Of a stretch of 26,184 nt of DNA, positions 8,589 to 16,191 are shown piece after piece. Position 1 is the stretch's first letter. Each line of letters starts with the position of its first letter. Source of the DNA: an uncultured Porphyromonadaceae bacterium (lineage in GTDB: Bacteria; Bacteroidota; Bacteroidia; Bacteroidales; Muribaculaceae); contig USMC01000035.1 in assembly GCA_900555715.1 (NCBI GenBank), positions 1 through 26,184 of the forward strand, written 5' to 3'. The notes under the pieces were generated by a model. The model was not told where the DNA came from, did no database searches, and saw only the letters and a program-made list of their open reading frames with translations. A program made the position numbers and the translations under genes.

Positions 8589-9830
8589 TTACGGCTGCTT
8601 AGCCACTTGGGATGCAAGGATACGGGCTTCTTTCATGCCATCTTCAATCGAGCAGTAAGTCCAGCTACCATAGCGGCCTATGGAATAAATGGAGCGGGAG
8701 GCAAGGGCGGCTTTCCGTGCAGCGACATCGGACTGAGATGCCGCCGAGATATGAACATAAGCCGGATCCATAATTACACTATGCTCGTCGACGAGCGTGC
8801 ATCCCTCGGTAATTCCGGCTTTGGCAAGGTCTTCAAGTACACGCTTATGCCAAAACTCGACATCAATATCTCCATCTTTGCCAAAACCAAGCTCTACATA
8901 AAGCGACATGCGGTCGCCGCCAAGAATATTATCATAGTATCCCACACGGTAGAACGCTAGATCAGAGTCGGGGAAATAGACCCAGTTGTTTGTTGTGTCC
9001 TTGCCCTTGCGGTCGAAGCCGAGGTTGAACACAAGCACACGGTTCCACGAGTAGACGGAATGGTCATAGTCCACGCCGGCAAGATCGAGCAAACGAGGGA
9101 AAGGAATGGTCGAAATCAGGCTGTCGTAGTGAATGGTCCGACGATTAGTAGTCGCCGTATGCGCTTCGGGGTCGATAGACAATACCTTTTCACCCAATGA
9201 TATGCATTCAGGATTGAGGCGACTAAGAAGAGAATTGATATACTCTATGGCACCGGTCGAAGGATAGGTGAACGAAGCATTGTACGATGCTGAATCGGCA
9301 TTGCGGAAATTAGCAATAATCTCTTCCTTATCGGCATAAGGGAAGAAACGGCCCATGGCTTCGGAGTCGAGACGGTTGAGGTCGGTGGCGTATAGCTTTG
9401 TGTTGTATGGAATAAGGAATTTTTCAGCTATTGAACGTCCGAACTTGCTATAGAGCATTTCCTTGAAATTGGAGTAAGAACCGCCTGTGGTGTTGAAAAG
9501 GTCGTAGAGACAATCAATAAATTCCTCTTTGTCAAGCTGATGAATATTCTTCTGAAAAGGAAAGTCGATATATCTGCCGTGATAATTTATCTGTGTGAGC
9601 TTGCGGACATGACGAATCACATCGGGATTGACATTTTCAAAAATCCAGTTTTCGAGCTCAGGATCGCGGAAATGGAAAAAATGTCCTGAGTAGTCCCATA
9701 CAAATCCGTTGCGGCGTATAGTTTTGCAGTATCCTCCCGGCTCGGTGTCAGCATCGACAACGAGATAAGGATTGGAAGTAAAAGAAGCGTATGCCAGACC
9801 GGTAGCCCCGGCTCCGATGATAAGGTCCAT
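8589..9830 (-). CDS. FAD protein related to UDP-galactopyranose mutase
   Basis: The 413-residue protein starts directly with a Rossmann FAD loop (GAGATG, residues 6-11) and the acidic ribose-binding end VVDADTEPGGY (24-34). Features shared with UDP-galactopyranose mutases are an SGHFFHF segment (48-54, compare the family PHIFHT), a DFPFQKNIHQL segment (89-99, compare SLPINL), a KFLIPYNTKLYATDLNRL segment (137-154) and the C-terminal FAD signature GRYGSWTYCSIEDGM (385-399). Databases may label it NAD(P)/FAD-dependent oxidoreductase or protoporphyrinogen oxidase-like. The likely reaction is contraction of a UDP-hexopyranose to the furanose, but that is inference. It is 5 bases downstream of the glycosyltransferase, clearly co-transcribed. 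Confidence 0.72.
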   Translation of the reverse strand: MDLIIGAGATGLAYASFTSNPYLVVDADTEPGGYCKTIRRNGFVWDYSGHFFHFRDPELENWIFENVNPDVIRHVRKLTQINYHGRYIDFPFQKNIHQLDKEEFIDCLYDLFNTTGGSYSNFKEMLYSKFGRSIAEKFLIPYNTKLYATDLNRLDSEAMGRFFPYADKEEIIANFRNADSASYNASFTYPSTGAIEYINSLLSRLNPECISLGEKVLSIDPEAHTATTNRRTIHYDSLISTIPFPRLLDLAGVDYDHSVYSWNRVLVFNLGFDRKGKDTTNNWVYFPDSDLAFYRVGYYDNILGGDRMSLYVELGFGKDGDIDVEFWHKRVLEDLAKAGITEGCTLVDEHSVIMDPAYVHISAASQSDVAARKAALASRSIYSIGRYGSWTYCSIEDGMKEARILASQVAKQP

Positions 9831-9835
9831 AGCGG

Positions 9836-10834
9836 TTATTTGATAATGGACCCAAGCATTTCGCTGCGGCGAAGCTTGGATGAGAAATTCTTTACTGATG
9901 TTTTGATGAGTTCAATCTGCTCGGGTGTGAGAGCATCGAGAGCTGCCGGGATGTCGAGCATCGACTTGACGGCGATACCGAGATGATTGTCGAGTATGTA
10001 CTGAGCAACCGACGACTCATCCCATAATATAACAGGTTTGCCGGCAGCAAGATAAAGCGAAATTTTGTGTGAGGCTATAATGCGCAGATACTCCCCTATG
10101 TTTCCTGCCGAGGTCTCCAGGTCGGGACCATGCCACACCAGACCCCAGTCGCCTTTGATTTTCGACACTTCTTCAGGAGAAAATTTGCCACAGTAACGGC
10201 AAGTGTCGCTTTCGCGAACGTGCTCGGACCGAATACCATAGATGTTGAACTTCAGCCCTTTGATTTCGTCGAGACGCCGCAGGAATCCACATTCCTTGAG
10301 ATTGCCGGCGAAGATGACGGCACGACCTTCAGGCGTAGGTTCTCCGGCTGGGTCAGAAGTGAGATAATCAAAAAGATTGAGAACCTTTACCGTACCGGGA
10401 GCACAACCGGCATCAGCTTCGATACGCGCTGCCATTGCAGGCGTATGGGCAATGACCGTGGGCTTGCGCTGAAGCAACATACGCAATTCGGCATCGATGG
10501 CTCCGCCACTGCGGTAGCCGGGGATATCATGAACAAGAATAGTCATCGGTCCCTTATGTCGTCCGAGGAGAAAGGACAGCAGACGGCTCTTGCCACGGTA
10601 GGTATATAGTGGATATTGCAGAAAGAGCTCACCGTTGCCGGCAAGACTTTTACGCAACGACACCGTTTCGGTCAGGCGGCGGACTTTCTTGGCGATTGCC
10701 GAAGTCGATGGACCAAAGATGGTGATAGTCAATGGCGAGAATCCTTTCTTCTCAAGAAAGTCATCTACATCTGCACGGGCCTTGAAACCGGCGTTGAACG
10801 TGCCTTCTGCTATTTCCTTGATGTATATTTTCAT
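9836..10834 (-). CDS. Glycosyltransferase, galactofuranosyltransferase-like
   Basis: A 332-residue cytoplasmic or membrane-associated enzyme with a GT-B-like layout. Recognisable segments are VHDIPGYRSG (101-110), VIFAGNLKECGFL (173-185), YCGKFSPEEV (214-223), DWGLVWHG (229-236) and the donor-site stretch SHKISLYLAAGKPVILW (255-271). This order is typical of the beta-1,6-galactofuranosyltransferases of O-antigen clusters (WbbI type). No signal peptide or transmembrane helix is seen. It is the first gene of a two-gene minus-strand unit whose second gene is a UDP-galactopyranose mutase-like protein, which fits a furanose donor. Donor and acceptor cannot be fixed by eye. Confidence 0.72.
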   Translation of the reverse strand: MKIYIKEIAEGTFNAGFKARADVDDFLEKKGFSPLTITIFGPSTSAIAKKVRRLTETVSLRKSLAGNGELFLQYPLYTYRGKSRLLSFLLGRHKGPMTILVHDIPGYRSGGAIDAELRMLLQRKPTVIAHTPAMAARIEADAGCAPGTVKVLNLFDYLTSDPAGEPTPEGRAVIFAGNLKECGFLRRLDEIKGLKFNIYGIRSEHVRESDTCRYCGKFSPEEVSKIKGDWGLVWHGPDLETSAGNIGEYLRIIASHKISLYLAAGKPVILWDESSVAQYILDNHLGIAVKSMLDIPAALDALTPEQIELIKTSVKNFSSKLRRSEMLGSIIK

Positions 10835-10855
10835 ATCTGTTTGCTATAGCACCAA

Positions 10856-10863
10856 CAAAGATA
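10856..10863 (-). promoter_or_regulatory. Promoter -7 box for the glycosyltransferase operon
   Basis: The minus strand reads TATCTTTG, a perfect TAnnTTTG match, 21 bases before the ATG at 10834. No clear -33 TTTG sits at the expected distance; the upstream DNA is A-rich. It is divergent from the box at 10968-10976, about 105 bases away. Confidence 0.55.
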
Positions 10864-10967
10864 AGCAAAAAAAATTAAATAGACCTCCTGCTGCGATGCA
10901 ATTTGGTAAATTGAGTAAAATATCGGAGGCTATGCCACATTCCGGTGCCTTTATCGGGAGAATTTTG

Positions 10968-10976
10968 TATCTTTGC
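10968..10976 (+). promoter_or_regulatory. Promoter -7 box for the M48 peptidase-FtsE unit
   Basis: The plus strand reads TATCTTTGC, a perfect Bacteroidetes -7 match, about 33 bases before the ATG at 11010. This supports that start over in-frame starts further upstream, which lie before the promoter. A good -33 element is not visible. Confidence 0.55.
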
Positions 10977-11009
10977 GTGTTATTCTATCAGAATCAACAC
11001 AATGACGAT

Positions 11010-11891
11010 ATGAAGACGCGTTTATACATCATCCTGCTTGCCGCAGCATCGCTCGCCGCACCGCAGGCACAGGCATTCGACACCTCAAGGGCTCTCGGAG
11101 GTCTCCTGGGGCTTTTTCAGGCTGCGTCAGTCACCGACGCACAGATGGCGGACTATGTCAGGGAGTCGGTGGAGTATATGGACCGTACAAACACGGTGCT
11201 TCCCGCCGGCAATCCCTACACGGAACGTCTCTCCCGCCTCACCGAAGGCATCTCCGACGCCGACGGCATACCGCTGAACTTTAAGGTATATCAGACCGAA
11301 GAGCTCAACGCCTTCGCATGTCCCGACGGCAGCGTACGCGTCTTTACCGGCATAATGGACCGCATGGACGACGAGCAGCTGCTCGGCATCATCGGACATG
11401 AAATCGGGCACGTGGTGAAACGGCACTCAAAAAAGGCATTCAAGGAGCAGCTTCTGTCAGGCGCACTGAAAGAAGTGATTGCATCCACCGGCGGTGTCGC
11501 CGCAGCACTCACCGACAGCCAGCTCTATACACTCGCGCAAGGGCTGGGCAATGCCAGATACTCGCAGAAGCAGGAAAACGAAGCCGACGACTGCGGCTAT
11601 GATTTTCTTGTAGCCAACGGGCGCAACCCCTACGGAATGGTACGGGCATTCAGGGTGCTCGACGAAATCGAACAGGCGTCAGGAGCGCAACCCGGCATCG
11701 TTCAGAAAATGTTCTCCTCACATCCCGACACAAAAAAGCGCATCGAGCACATGGAAAAGCGCTGCCGGAAAGACGGCTACGGTTCCTCGTCGGTATCTCC
11801 GAAGCAAAACGGGAGTCAGGCAACCGACCAAAGCGGCAGAAGGCGAGACATTCCGCACGCACCGAAAACTAATCTTGAAATACATTTCTAA
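11010..11891 (+). CDS. Exported M48 family metallopeptidase
   Basis: A 293-residue zinc protease of the M48 group that includes BepA/LoiP-like envelope quality-control enzymes. The N-terminus (KTRLYIILLAAASLAAPQAQA, 2-22) is a cleavable signal peptide, so it acts in the periplasm or at the outer membrane. No lipobox cysteine is seen. The zinc motif HEIGH is at 130-134, and the third ligand is E191 in NEADDCG. The C-terminal 40 residues are polar and low in complexity. The open frame extends upstream, but the promoter box at 10968 and the signal peptide fix the start at 11010. Its TAA shares one base with the ATG of the following ABC ATPase gene (TAATG), which implies coupled translation. Confidence 0.88.
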   Translation: MKTRLYIILLAAASLAAPQAQAFDTSRALGGLLGLFQAASVTDAQMADYVRESVEYMDRTNTVLPAGNPYTERLSRLTEGISDADGIPLNFKVYQTEELNAFACPDGSVRVFTGIMDRMDDEQLLGIIGHEIGHVVKRHSKKAFKEQLLSGALKEVIASTGGVAAALTDSQLYTLAQGLGNARYSQKQENEADDCGYDFLVANGRNPYGMVRAFRVLDEIEQASGAQPGIVQKMFSSHPDTKKRIEHMEKRCRKDGYGSSSVSPKQNGSQATDQSGRRRDIPHAPKTNLEIHF

Positions 11892-12562
11892 TGGAAAGAA
11901 CATCAATAATAAACTATCGTGGAGCAGAAGTGATGCGCGGCGACCATCCGGTGCTGCGCGACGTCGACTGGCAGGTCGGCTCCGGCGAATTTCTTTATCT
12001 CATAGGCAAGGTCGGCAGCGGAAAGACATCGCTCCTCAAAACCGTTTATGCGGAAGTTCCGGTCAGCACCGGAGAAGCAGAAGTTTTCGACTACGACCTC
12101 CGCGACATCCGCAGTTCGGAGATTCCATATCTGCGCAGGCGCATCGGCATAGTGTTTCAGGATTTTCAGCTGCTAACAGACCGGTCGGCATGGGACAACC
12201 TCGACTTTGTCCTTCGCGCTACAGGCTGGCGCAACCGCGACGAAAGAGACGCTCGCATCGACCATGTGCTGAAACTGACCGGCATGCAGGGGAAAGCATA
12301 TAAAATGCCACACGAACTATCCGGGGGAGAACAGCAGCGCATCGTCATATCGCGTGCGCTGCTCAATGAACCGGGTCTAATCCTCGCCGACGAACCCACA
12401 GGCAATCTCGACCCCGACACAGGCAAGAAAATCATGACGCATCTCTACGAAATATCGCAGACCACCGGAACTGCCGTCGTGGTGGCGACTCACAACCACG
12501 GATACACCCGGACATTCCCCGGAAGGGTTCTCCGCTGCGAGCGCAAGATGCTCATAGAATAA
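11891..12562 (+). CDS. ftsE: FtsE-like ABC transporter ATP-binding protein
   Basis: A 223-residue stand-alone ATPase. Walker A is GKVGSGKT (39-46), the Q-loop glutamine is at 90 (VFQDFQLL), the signature LSGGEQQR is at 143-150 and Walker B LILADEP at 163-169, followed by GNLD and the switch histidine in ATHNHG. Length and sequence are those of FtsE, which with FtsX regulates peptidoglycan hydrolases at the division site from the cytoplasmic face of the inner membrane. No FtsX permease gene is adjacent; as I recall, ftsX is elsewhere in Bacteroidales genomes. It is translationally coupled to the M48 peptidase gene and ends directly against the convergent sigma factor gene. A LolD/MacB-type ATPase is the alternative. 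Confidence 0.82.
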   Translation: MERTSIINYRGAEVMRGDHPVLRDVDWQVGSGEFLYLIGKVGSGKTSLLKTVYAEVPVSTGEAEVFDYDLRDIRSSEIPYLRRRIGIVFQDFQLLTDRSAWDNLDFVLRATGWRNRDERDARIDHVLKLTGMQGKAYKMPHELSGGEQQRIVISRALLNEPGLILADEPTGNLDPDTGKKIMTHLYEISQTTGTAVVVATHNHGYTRTFPGRVLRCERKMLIE

Positions 12563-13075
12563 TCAGCGTATGCCGGCAAAACGCGTCTGAAGCTTTTTGC
12601 GGGCGAAGAAGATACGGCTCTTGACTGTGCCGAGCGGTAATGACATCTGATCGGCGATTTCGTCGTACTTATAACCGGCGACATGCATCGAGAACGGAAT
12701 GCGGTATTCGTCAGGAAACTCATTGATAGCGGCAGTTATTTCATTGACCGTGTAACTTGACTCGGGGCTATCGGCGGCACTCTCATTGAGATTGAGAAGA
12801 TAGAGATTGTCCGAAGTATCGACAACGGTGGCGGCACGGTTCTGGCGACGATAGTTATTGATGAAAATATTGCGCATGATGGTGAATACCCATCCCTTGA
12901 AGTTAGTTCCCTCGGCATACTTGTCGGCATTATCAAGCGCCTTGAGAGTGCAGTCCTGCAAAAGATCATAAGCATCATCACGGTTTCCGGTAAGCATATA
13001 CGCGAAGTTGAGCATGTTGCTCTGAAGATTCATCAGATTAGATTGAAATTTTACGCTTGCCATAGTGGGTGTCAT
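12563..13075 (-). CDS. ECF-type RNA polymerase sigma factor
   Basis: A 170-residue sigma-70 family factor with only regions 2 and 4. Region 2 covers about 20-80, with DDAYDLLQDCTLKAL (33-47) and NFKGWVFTIMRNIFINNYRR (58-77) for -10 recognition and melting. Region 4 covers about 112-166, with YRIPFSMHVAGYKYDEIA and the helix-turn-helix LPLGTVKSRIFFARKKL (146-162). Starts at 13075 (MTPTMAS) or 13063 (MAS) are both possible. No anti-sigma gene is adjacent, which is common for conserved single ECF factors in this phylum. It is divergent from the secreted nuclease gene across a 343-base AT-rich region with repeated TGTAAC elements. The target genes are unknown. Confidence 0.88.
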   Translation of the reverse strand: MTPTMASVKFQSNLMNLQSNMLNFAYMLTGNRDDAYDLLQDCTLKALDNADKYAEGTNFKGWVFTIMRNIFINNYRRQNRAATVVDTSDNLYLLNLNESAADSPESSYTVNEITAAINEFPDEYRIPFSMHVAGYKYDEIADQMSLPLGTVKSRIFFARKKLQTRFAGIR

Positions 13076-13418
13076 TTTGAGGTTGTCTGTTATTTTTTGT
13101 CTTTCGACACTGTAAAATTAGCGATAATCCATCCAATACAAGAATTTTAATGCAAATAAATGTTAATTTTAGATTTTGTAACATGTTTTAGTCCAAAAAT
13201 CTTGATTCCCAAATACTTATAAAATACATATTTTGTTACAACATTGTTACATGGTGTATTTTGTAACAGACATGTAACAGGATTAACATTCCATCAGCTC
13301 TAAGAAATTTGAATTTTTGCTAACTTTGAATCGACAAGAAGAATCAAACATTACGGCGTCCACAGTTGTTGAAACCGTGTAGCAAAGCATTCAAAAAACA
13401 TAACCCTAAAACAATCCG
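13076..13418. promoter_or_regulatory. AT-rich divergent control region with five TGTAAC hexamers
   Basis: This 343-base stretch has no convincing gene and is much richer in A+T than its surroundings. It contains TGTAAC on the plus strand at 13177-13182, 13262-13267 and 13273-13278, and on the minus strand at 13235-13240 and 13246-13251. The two minus copies and the last two plus copies are each spaced exactly 11 bases start to start, facing away from each other. A palindrome AACATGTT overlaps the first copy (13180-13187). The region separates the divergent sigma factor and endonuclease genes. The hexamers could be operator sites or ECF-type -35 elements. Confidence 0.55.
13321..13328 (+). promoter_or_regulatory. 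Promoter -7 box for the secreted endonuclease gene
   Basis: The plus strand reads TAACTTTG, a perfect TAnnTTTG match, giving a leader of roughly 85 bases before the ATG at 13419. No TTTG sits at the ideal -33 distance, so activation by a factor bound at the upstream TGTAAC pairs (13235-13278) is possible. Confidence 0.5.
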
Positions 13419-15068
13419 ATGAAAATCCTCAGACTCTTAGTCTCAGCCGCCCTTTCTCTGATCGTCTGCCCGCTTTTCGCCGAAGCGCCGTCGGGCTACT
13501 ACAGCTCCCTGATCGGCAAAAAAGAAGGAGAGCTTAAAACCGCCATTTACAACATCATACATAGCTTCACCCAGATATCATCCTACTCTGCCCTGCCGTC
13601 ATATTTCCAGCGCACCGACGTCTACCCGGAATCACGGCGCTGGTGGGACATGTACTCCGACATACCGCTCTTCGCCCCGTCATTCTCCGGGCTGAACCGC
13701 GAACACTCGTTCCCGAAAAGCTGGTGGGGAGGTTCACAGACCGTCAGTGCTTACGTCGACCTCAACCACCTCTATCCGAGCGAAATGAAAGCCAACTCCG
13801 CTAAAAGCAACTATCCGCTTGGCGAAGTCTCCGACGCCACATTCGACAACGGCGTCGTCAGAGTCGGATACCCCGTCAACGGACAAGGCGGAGGCGCACG
13901 CTTCGTCTTCGAGCCTAACGACGAATACAAAGGAGACTTCGCGCGTACATATTTCTATATGGTGACATGCTACCAGAACCTCACGTGGCGATATACCTAC
14001 ATGCTGTCGCAGAACCTGTATCCGACACTCAATCCCTGGTCGATCGACCTGCTGATGAAATGGCACCACGAAGATGAAGTAAGCCAGAAAGAAATCGACC
14101 GCAACGAAGCCGTTTTCCAGATTCAGAACAACCGCAACCCGTTCATCGACATGCCCGAGCTCGCCGACTATCTGTGGGGCTCGAAAAAAGGCGAAAACTT
14201 CACACCCGGCTCAGTACCGGTAGAACCCGTCGGCGACCCCGAACTCATCGCACCGGTAAAGAACATGGAACTGCAGTTCAACCAGGTGGCGATCGGACAC
14301 ACCGCAACAGCGAAACTGCTTGTCAAAGGCAAGAACCTCACCGGAAACATCCACAACCAGATATGGAGCGGCAACAGCACAATGTTCACCTCTTCGGCAG
14401 AGCACATTCCGGCAGCTCAGGCATGTAGCGACGACGGCTACTGGCTCACCATCACATATCGTCCCACCGAGCTCGGCACACACGAATCGAAAATACTATT
14501 CGAAGGCTCATTCCCGGGTTCACGCTCCGTGACACTGCGCGGCGAATGCCTCCCCGTTCCCGTACTGGGAACATGCACCGCCCTGCCGCCGAGCAACATC
14601 GAAGCCGACCGCTACATCGCCAACTGGACAGCGCCGGAAAGCGACGTCATCGACTATTACGTCGTAACGCGCACGCGGTACACTGGCGGAAGTGCCGTGA
14701 CAGAAGAACTTGTTGCCGAAAACAATTTCCTTGAGATAACCGACTTCAACCTCTCCGAAAGCGAAGCATACTCCGTGCAGTCCGAACGCCTGGGCGTACG
14801 CTCGCCGATGTCCAACGTCGTCTTCGTCAACCATTCAGGCATCACAGGAGTCGACGCCGGCGAACCCCTCGCCGTGACATCCGCCGAAGGTTATATCCGC
14901 TTCATCTGCTCAGCACAGCACACAGGAGCCAGAATTCTCGACACAGCAGGACGCCTGGTCTACAAAGCCGACATCGTCGTCAACAACACCGAAGTAGAAG
15001 TTCCGGCAGGCATCTACCTTGTCGCCACCGATCAGCACCCAGCGCCAATCAAAGTTGTAGTCCGCTGA
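13419..15068 (+). CDS. Secreted endonuclease I family protein with sorting-type C-terminus
   Basis: A 549-residue extracellular nuclease. The signal peptide is residues 1-21 (KILRLLVSAALSLIVCPLFA). The nuclease domain (about 25-255) is of the endonuclease I/BsnI type with a His-Me finger: LNREHSFPKSWWGG (92-105), whose histidine is the expected general base, and DLNHLYPSEMKANSAKSNY (114-132), the expected magnesium site. A beta-rich region (about 270-380) follows, then a fibronectin-III-like domain (about 385-470). The last 70 residues, ending PAGIYLVATDQ...IKVVVR, resemble the C-terminal domains of type IX secretion substrates. It probably degrades external DNA for nutrients or biofilm turnover. 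Its stop lies inside the 3' end of the convergent exonuclease gene (20-base overlap). Confidence 0.87.
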   Translation: MKILRLLVSAALSLIVCPLFAEAPSGYYSSLIGKKEGELKTAIYNIIHSFTQISSYSALPSYFQRTDVYPESRRWWDMYSDIPLFAPSFSGLNREHSFPKSWWGGSQTVSAYVDLNHLYPSEMKANSAKSNYPLGEVSDATFDNGVVRVGYPVNGQGGGARFVFEPNDEYKGDFARTYFYMVTCYQNLTWRYTYMLSQNLYPTLNPWSIDLLMKWHHEDEVSQKEIDRNEAVFQIQNNRNPFIDMPELADYLWGSKKGENFTPGSVPVEPVGDPELIAPVKNMELQFNQVAIGHTATAKLLVKGKNLTGNIHNQIWSGNSTMFTSSAEHIPAAQACSDDGYWLTITYRPTELGTHESKILFEGSFPGSRSVTLRGECLPVPVLGTCTALPPSNIEADRYIANWTAPESDVIDYYVVTRTRYTGGSAVTEELVAENNFLEITDFNLSESEAYSVQSERLGVRSPMSNVVFVNHSGITGVDAGEPLAVTSAEGYIRFICSAQHTGARILDTAGRLVYKADIVVNNTEVEVPAGIYLVATDQHPAPIKVVVR

Positions 15069-15813
15069 CCTCCAGAACAACAGGACAATGGTCGGAGCCC
15101 ATGACATCCGGAAGGATGGCAGCGGTTCCGACATTTTCCATAATACGGCGCGAAACAAGGAAATAGTCGATACGCCACCCCACATTCTTCTCACGCGCAC
15201 GACCGCGGTAGCTCCACCAGCTGTAGGCGCCACGGGCATCGGGATGCAGCTCGCGGAAACTGTCGGCGAATCCTGCATGCAGCAGCTCGCCGAAGCCGGA
15301 GCGCTCCTCGTCGGTAAATCCGGCATTACGCCTGTTCGCACCAGGATTGGCAAGATCTATCTCCTGATGTGCCACATTGAAATCGCCACATACCACAACA
15401 GGCTTCTCGGCATCCAGACCGGCGAGGAAAGCGCGGAAATCAGTATCCCAACCCATCCTGTAGCCGAGGCGAGCCAGCTCGCTCTGCGAATTAGGCACGT
15501 ATACATTGACAAGATAAAAACCGGCGAACTCAAGAGCCACGATGCGCCCCTCATGGTCGTGCTCGTCGACACCCATAGCAGTGCGCACACTGAGCGGCTC
15601 ATGACGGCTGTATATGGCAGTACCGGAATATCCCTTGCGGTCGGCATAGCTATAGAAAGCACGGTAGCCCTCATGCTCAAAATCAGCCTGCCCCTCCTGC
15701 ATCTTTATTTCCTGAACGCAGAAAAAATCGGCATCCGACTCTTTAAGCATCTCAGCGAACCCCTTTCCGAGAACAGCCCGGAGCCCGTTGACATTCCAAG
15801 ATATGAATTTCAT
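15049..15813 (-). CDS. xth: Exodeoxyribonuclease III
   Basis: A cytoplasmic DNA-repair enzyme with 3'-5' exonuclease and AP endonuclease activity. The 254-residue protein has the exonuclease/endonuclease/phosphatase fold. It starts MKFISWNVNGLRAVL, with the metal-binding Asn in WNVNG and E35 in VQEIK. Next come GYSGTAIYSR, NVYVPNS, VVCGDFNVAH (catalytic Asp-Asn) and the end GSDHCPVVLE with the D241/H242 pair. Length and motifs are canonical. The gene is convergent with the secreted endonuclease and overlaps it by 20 bases. Upstream, a 9-base direct repeat TACACCGCG at 15834-15842 and 15859-15867 is the only odd element seen in its leader. Confidence 0.95.
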   Translation of the reverse strand: MKFISWNVNGLRAVLGKGFAEMLKESDADFFCVQEIKMQEGQADFEHEGYRAFYSYADRKGYSGTAIYSRHEPLSVRTAMGVDEHDHEGRIVALEFAGFYLVNVYVPNSQSELARLGYRMGWDTDFRAFLAGLDAEKPVVVCGDFNVAHQEIDLANPGANRRNAGFTDEERSGFGELLHAGFADSFRELHPDARGAYSWWSYRGRAREKNVGWRIDYFLVSRRIMENVGTAAILPDVMGSDHCPVVLEVSGLQL

Positions 15814-15942
15814 ATTCTACTACAATTACAAATTACACCGCGAATTTAGCAAATAAGCTACACCGCGCCGCGCCGACAGCGTCCTTGCCGCGTTAAATTA
15901 TGTTTATTTCAGACCATATAGAAGAAAAAACACAAAGAAGCG

Positions 15943-15973
15943 TTTGGAAATGGAATAAAATCCGTAACTTTGC
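15943..15973 (+). promoter_or_regulatory. Promoter of the CAT tRNA gene
   Basis: TTTG at 15943-15946 and TAACTTTGC at 15965-15973 are separated by 18 bases, an almost ideal Bacteroidetes housekeeping promoter. The start site would fall about 20-25 bases before the tRNA at 16001. Confidence 0.75.
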
Positions 15974-16000
15974 ACTCGCAAAGCCGCCAGCAGGCGACAC

Positions 16001-16074
16001 GGTCCTATAGCTCAGTTGGTCAGAGCACCTGACTCATAATCAGGGAGTCCTTGGTTCAAGCCCAAGTAGGACCA
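16001..16074 (+). tRNA. tRNA with CAT anticodon, probable tRNA-Ile2 (or tRNA-Met)
   Basis: A complete cloverleaf. Acceptor GGTCCTA pairs with TAGGACC (16067-16073), discriminator A is at 16074, D arm GCTC/GAGC, anticodon stem CCTGA/TCAGG with loop CTCATAA (anticodon 16035-16037), and T arm CTTGG/CCAAG. CCA is not encoded. A CAT anticodon fits elongator Met or the Ile2 species whose wobble C is changed to lysidine by TilS. The acceptor has C4-G69 and C5-G68, as I recall for E. coli tRNA-Ile2; E. coli tRNA-Met has U4-A69 and A5-U68. It is transcribed alone, with its own promoter and terminator. Confidence 0.9.
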
Positions 16075-16087
16075 CTCCTTAAAAACC

Positions 16088-16124
16088 AAGCACTTGCGAA
16101 GTGATTCGCGGGTGCTTTTCTTTT
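16088..16124 (+). terminator. Rho-independent terminator of the CAT tRNA
   Basis: AAGCAC (16088-16093) pairs with GTGCTT (16112-16117). The inner arm TGCGAA/TTCGCG extends the hairpin, and the T-rich run TTTTCTTTT follows to 16124. It lies 14 bases after the tRNA. Confidence 0.75.
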
Positions 16125-16191
16125 GTCTTAAGCATACCCCCACACAATAATCGTCACGACCTGATTAATGGAACTTGACCCGAATAATCGC

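Noticed and set aside
10635..11009. Upstream in-frame extension of the M48 peptidase gene
   Set aside because: It is antisense to the glycosyltransferase, precedes the promoter box at 10968 and would bury the signal peptide.
13177..13278. TGTAAC copies considered as a CRISPR or integron-like repeat array
   Set aside because: The repeats are only six bases, in both orientations and without spacer-like units; a protein-binding array is the better reading.
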